The notes beneath the pieces were generated by a model. It did not search any database. It was not told the origin of the DNA and was given only the letters and a program-made list of their open reading frames with translations. Positions 22,332 to 25,739 of a DNA stretch of 25,739 nucleotides are shown piece by piece (the stretch's first letter is position 1; each line of letters starts with the position of its first letter). This stretch comes from a virus, in the IMG/VR virus record IMGVR_UViG_3300009164_000321, positions 1-25,739 of that record; one strand, given 5' to 3'. The position numbers were made by a program, and so were the translations under genes.

Positions 22332-25300
22332 TTAACAATTTTTTAGTTGTTCTATTATTCTTTCTTGCTCGTCTAAAGGTAAGGCAATAAATTCACTTTG
22401 AGGCATTTTACCTCCTAATTCTTGGTAATCTTTCCAATTTAAACTTTGAAATAATCCAAATTTTTGAGTGCCTTCTTGATCCATCATAGCCGCTCTTCTT
22501 GATTTAGGAGTAGTAGCTGGCGTTATTGAAGCAGGTACTGTGGTTGGCGCAGTAGATCCAGTAATTGATCCTAAAGTTTGTCCTAATTCTGCTGGTAACA
22601 TACCTGATTCAATTTCTGCCCGCATTGCTGCTTCAATAGCATCTTGTTCTGCAGCTAGTTGATTCGCCATTGATTGTTTTGCTACAGTAGGATTAGGAGT
22701 TCCTTTAATTTTATCTAAAATAGAATTTTGAATATCATTATCAAAATCGTACTCTAAAGTAAAATTAGGAGTTCCTAAAGAACTAATAGGTTTGTAAGTT
22801 ATTGTGTTAATGTAATTTCTATTGTCAAAATCTGCAGGATTCTTCTTATCATAAGCAGTTTCAATGTGTTCATAGAATTTAACTTTACCTTGTACGTATC
22901 GTTTAATATATTTTACAGGACGGCCGTCGATAATTAAATGCTGATTCTTAGATTCATTAATAACTAAATATCCTTTAGATGTAAGAACTACACCTCCTTT
23001 AGAACTGTAAGCTTCTCTTGTGACAACATTGTTAATATTCTCCGCTGTAGTTCCTTCTTTTTCTTTTTTAAGAGCTACATCTTCTTTAACCGTCATTAAG
23101 AATGGCTCTTTATCTCCGTTATTTCTAATGAATTGATTAATGAATCTTGTCTTCCAAGGAGCAGAATCGCCTAGTAAATTCTTTTCCCATAATGCATTCT
23201 TTAAAAACTCATTAAATGGACGGCCCACGCTGTCTACTATATTGTTTGCTAATTGGTATTCATTTGTCCAGAATTTTACTGGCACCATATTAGCAAAGCT
23301 ATAAGGACCAAATCCGTACCCATTTGTAAAGTAAGTGTATTTAACAAGGTCTTGTGCTAATTGTTTTACTGCAGGATCGGTATCCTCCAACATTCGTTGC
23401 CATGCATATTTTAATTGCTGTGTTTCAATTGGCGTTTTACCTGTGGAATAAAATTCTATTCTTCTAATAGGAGAATATTTATTCTTTTCTACTACATAAA
23501 GTTTGTCAATAAAAGGTTTGTACGGCGCAAACTTGTCCATAGATTTTTTAAAGTCTAACAATCTTTTTGGAGTATTGCCTATGATATCTTCTGCTTGAGA
23601 ATATTTGAAGAACGGAAACTTACTTGCGATAAAATTCATAAAATGAATATCAACCATGTGAGCCTCTTTTTCTGATAAATATGCTGTAGCCTTTTGTGCA
23701 GCAAATTCATTTTTTAATTCTCCTAGTACAGAGAAATTTACTTCGCCATTAATATTGACTTCTCCGATTGATGGGTAGATTTTATTTAGTATATTAATAG
23801 GACCTTGCAATCCGTATTTAGTAAATGCAGGTACTATTAATTGATTAGATCCCCCTAAGAAAACTTCTTCTAATCCTATTACTCTGTTAGTGTTTTTTCT
23901 GTTTTTAGCAAGTATTCTTTGTTGGCCACTAATCATTACGTAGTTAGTCCCACTTGTAGGCCCGACACCTACTGTGTCAACTTTAGATGCACCAATTCCT
24001 TGAGCAAGATCTGCAGCTGTTCCATAAAAATCCTCAAAAGAAGTAAGAGCTTTTAACTGCACTTTATAGTAATCTACAGAGCCATCTGGTACTAGATTTT
24101 TTTCTAATAATTCCTGAGTTAAACTAACATCAGATAGATCTTTTTCATCTATGCCTTCTTCTTTTAATTTATCTTTTAGTAAAGATTTCCACTTGCTTGA
24201 GATTTGTGCAAACTGTTTATCATTACTTAATGAACCTCTTTCATTGAAATACTTTTGAGTTAATTCCAAAATTACAGGTTGATTCATTAGTGCAAAAATA
24301 GTAGGCTCATTGACGCCGAGTCTCTGTAACATTGCGACAGTGTTCGCTGTAAATGTGTTTAGATTCAAGAATGAAGAAATAGGCTCTTTTGCATTATCCA
24401 CTACTGCTGCTAATGAAGATGCAAGTAATTTAGAAATTCTTTCTCCTTTACTATTATAAACTCTATTTAATTCTAAGAATTGTTGTCCATCTAATTCTAT
24501 ACTAGATACTAATGATAAATTAGTATATTGAGATTTAGCATGGTGAGTATTGTGGTTAGCAAAAACCCCAATCAACTGTTTACCTGTCATGTTACGACGG
24601 TAAAGTTCTAACTGTGTAGAAGGATAGTTGATATTAAAATCTTGATTATCTAAAGAGTCAGCGGCTTTAATTAAGTCTTTGCCTTTTAGACTATTTGCCT
24701 CAGCAACTTTTCCTGCTTGCAATAATCTTATTCTACTAGAAGCAACTTTTAAATTATCAAAATTTCCAGGATTTACAATTGCTGCTGTTGTATTAGAGTT
24801 TTCTAGAATTCCTTGAATAATGTCTAACTTTTTATTGTCTCTTGCTTGTTTAGTGTTGTACTCAACAGTATTGATATTTTTGCCAAGTTTAGTTTTAACA
24901 AATGCTACAGCACTTTTAACAGCTTCTTGACTCATCACATCATCTTGAAAAGGAATAAACTCTTCTCTCAATAATTCATATTGAGCATCGATAGTTTTCT
25001 GTATGAAATCTACCATTGGAGAATTCATTTTCTTTGCTGCTTTTAACTCTACTTTTAAATTTTTTAAAGATTCGTAGAGAGCAGCATTTTCTTTTTTAAA
25101 CTCAGCTTTTTCTTCTAATTGCTTCTCAATAAGTTCTCTTTGTATTTCTAGTTTCTTTTCTTGTTCTTTTGGATTTGAGACATTTTTTAAAATAAACGCT
25201 CTGTAGTCTTTAAAGCTTCTAAAAATATTAGCAGCAATCTCATCAGGATCCTCAGTGTATTTAATTGCTTTAGGATTGCCTTTAGCCGTTAGACTAAATG

Positions 25301-25739
25301 CCCTAGACATAAAATACAATTTATCAATATCGAAGTCAAGCCCTGCAATAGTAGTAATTTCTACAGGAAGTATTACTGTTCCTCCCATTGACGGCGGAGT
25401 AAAACCTACTATTTCTATATTGAACATAGAATATTTATCCTCTGTTGGGATCCTGTATCCTATTATTCTCAATAACTCTGGAGCATTTTGTTTTATACCT
25501 TCTAAATCTACTTCACCATTTTTATCTTTAGGGAAGAATTTTTTAGAAGTAGCTGGCAACATTGCTTGGTAAGTAATTGCTTTTGTCTTAGGGTCTACAA
25601 TCATTTTTAGATGTTCAGAAACACCAAATGATGTAGTGTTGATTAAATTACCTCCGTTAATTTTTTGTTTAGTAATTCTATTTTTAAAGAAAGAGTTCAT
25701 CAATGATTCCATTTTGTATGAAATCAATGGGTGATATAA
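22332..25739 (-). CDS. Giant crAss-like virion RNA polymerase, C-terminal part (partial)
   Basis: At least 1131 codons are seen, and the frame stays open to the window edge, so the N-terminal part lies outside. LPVEITTIAGLDFDIDKLY contains DFDID (coordinates 25323-25337), the three-Asp metal-binding motif of the double-psi-beta-barrel in the crAss-like virion RNA polymerase (phi14:2 gp66 type), related to YonO and eukaryotic RNA-silencing polymerases. Upstream, SLMNSFFKNRITKQKINGGNLIN fits the polymerase region preceding the active site. The polymerase is packaged and injected to transcribe early phage genes. A TTG at 25727 is not a real start. Near the C-terminus there is a Pro/Thr/Ala-rich linker (PTTVPASITPATTPKS). 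Confidence 0.85.
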   Translation of the reverse strand, partial: LYHPLISYKMESLMNSFFKNRITKQKINGGNLINTTSFGVSEHLKMIVDPKTKAITYQAMLPATSKKFFPKDKNGEVDLEGIKQNAPELLRIIGYRIPTEDKYSMFNIEIVGFTPPSMGGTVILPVEITTIAGLDFDIDKLYFMSRAFSLTAKGNPKAIKYTEDPDEIAANIFRSFKDYRAFILKNVSNPKEQEKKLEIQRELIEKQLEEKAEFKKENAALYESLKNLKVELKAAKKMNSPMVDFIQKTIDAQYELLREEFIPFQDDVMSQEAVKSAVAFVKTKLGKNINTVEYNTKQARDNKKLDIIQGILENSNTTAAIVNPGNFDNLKVASSRIRLLQAGKVAEANSLKGKDLIKAADSLDNQDFNINYPSTQLELYRRNMTGKQLIGVFANHNTHHAKSQYTNLSLVSSIELDGQQFLELNRVYNSKGERISKLLASSLAAVVDNAKEPISSFLNLNTFTANTVAMLQRLGVNEPTIFALMNQPVILELTQKYFNERGSLSNDKQFAQISSKWKSLLKDKLKEEGIDEKDLSDVSLTQELLEKNLVPDGSVDYYKVQLKALTSFEDFYGTAADLAQGIGASKVDTVGVGPTSGTNYVMISGQQRILAKNRKNTNRVIGLEEVFLGGSNQLIVPAFTKYGLQGPINILNKIYPSIGEVNINGEVNFSVLGELKNEFAAQKATAYLSEKEAHMVDIHFMNFIASKFPFFKYSQAEDIIGNTPKRLLDFKKSMDKFAPYKPFIDKLYVVEKNKYSPIRRIEFYSTGKTPIETQQLKYAWQRMLEDTDPAVKQLAQDLVKYTYFTNGYGFGPYSFANMVPVKFWTNEYQLANNIVDSVGRPFNEFLKNALWEKNLLGDSAPWKTRFINQFIRNNGDKEPFLMTVKEDVALKKEKEGTTAENINNVVTREAYSSKGGVVLTSKGYLVINESKNQHLIIDGRPVKYIKRYVQGKVKFYEHIETAYDKKNPADFDNRNYINTITYKPISSLGTPNFTLEYDFDNDIQNSILDKIKGTPNPTVAKQSMANQLAAEQDAIEAAMRAEIESGMLPAELGQTLGSITGSTAPTTVPASITPATTPKSRRAAMMDQEGTQKFGLFQSLNWKDYQELGGKMPQSEFIALPLDEQERIIEQLKNC

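Noticed and set aside
19548-25572. Rightward ORFs at 19548-19784, 20916-21110 and 25255-25572
   Set aside because: They are antisense to the two giant leftward genes, show no domain pattern or leader, and look like shadows of those genes' codon bias.
18122-25739. TAG-to-glutamine recoding, as in some crAss-like phages
   Set aside because: TAG ends several genes at natural boundaries (3232, 11473, 14796), and the giant ORFs are uninterrupted under the standard code.
1-25739. tRNA genes, CRISPR arrays, insertion sequences
   Set aside because: No cloverleaf-like sequences with a TTCGA-type arm, regular spacer repeats or transposase motifs were found by reading both strands; a tRNAscan-SE run would settle the tRNA point.

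Overview
This window looks like a piece of a crAss-like phage (Crassvirales) of a Bacteroidota host. Four things point there. (1) The leftward gene at the right edge carries a DFDID motif inside a very long ORF, the catalytic signature of crAss-like giant virion RNA polymerases. (2) A compact rightward replication/recombination block (PhoH, DnaB-type helicase, Sak4-type ATPase, SSB-like proteins, primase, RusA-like and PD-(D/E)XK nucleases, radical-SAM lyase, UDG, MazG) faces two giant leftward genes. (3) Leaders are A-rich without Shine-Dalgarno sequences, and several TAnnTTTG elements (the Bacteroidota -7 box) occur. (4) The DNA is strongly AT-rich. All three stop codons are used normally, so the TAG recoding seen in some crAss-like lineages is absent. 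No tRNA, CRISPR array or insertion sequence was seen.

Layout. 1-1100: tiny ORFs, a PhoH ATPase and a zinc-ribbon microprotein. 1122-3232: DnaB-type helicase interrupted by a group I intron. 3235-3952: divergent macro-domain protein and a small unknown. 3949-5960: a promoter-led unit of Sak4-type ATPase plus two proteins with SSB-like acidic tails, closed by a strong terminator. 5961-11473: primase, then a zincin/VWA protein and its MoxR-type AAA+ partner, each interrupted by a group I intron. 11482-14812: unknown protein, RusA-like resolvase, PD-(D/E)XK nuclease, unknown protein, terminator. 14891-18091: spore-photoproduct-lyase-like radical SAM enzyme, UDG-like protein, MazG-like protein and small unknowns, tightly overlapped. 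18077-18104: terminator between converging blocks. 18122-25739 (minus): a 1401-aa giant protein and the 3' part of the giant RNA polymerase gene, which runs out of the window.

The most striking content is three group I introns in about 9.6 kb. Each was placed to the nucleotide by exon frame, a U at the 5' exon end and a G at the intron end, and for two of them by a P1 pairing. Each interrupts an active-site motif: the Walker A box of the helicase (before the catalytic Lys), the HExxH motif of the zincin/VWA protein, and just after the Walker B box of the MoxR protein. Each carries a different homing endonuclease gene (two LAGLIDADG, one GIY-YIG). Introns 1 and 3 have clearly related 3' ribozyme ends but unrelated endonucleases; introns 1 and 2 have the same endonuclease class in different ribozyme positions. 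This implies endonuclease-ribozyme reshuffling.

The genes read as a phage DNA replication, recombination and repair block (helicase, primase, SSB, annealing ATPase, two nucleases, UDG-like and SPL-like repair proteins, nucleotide pyrophosphatase) opposite the late virion transcription block.
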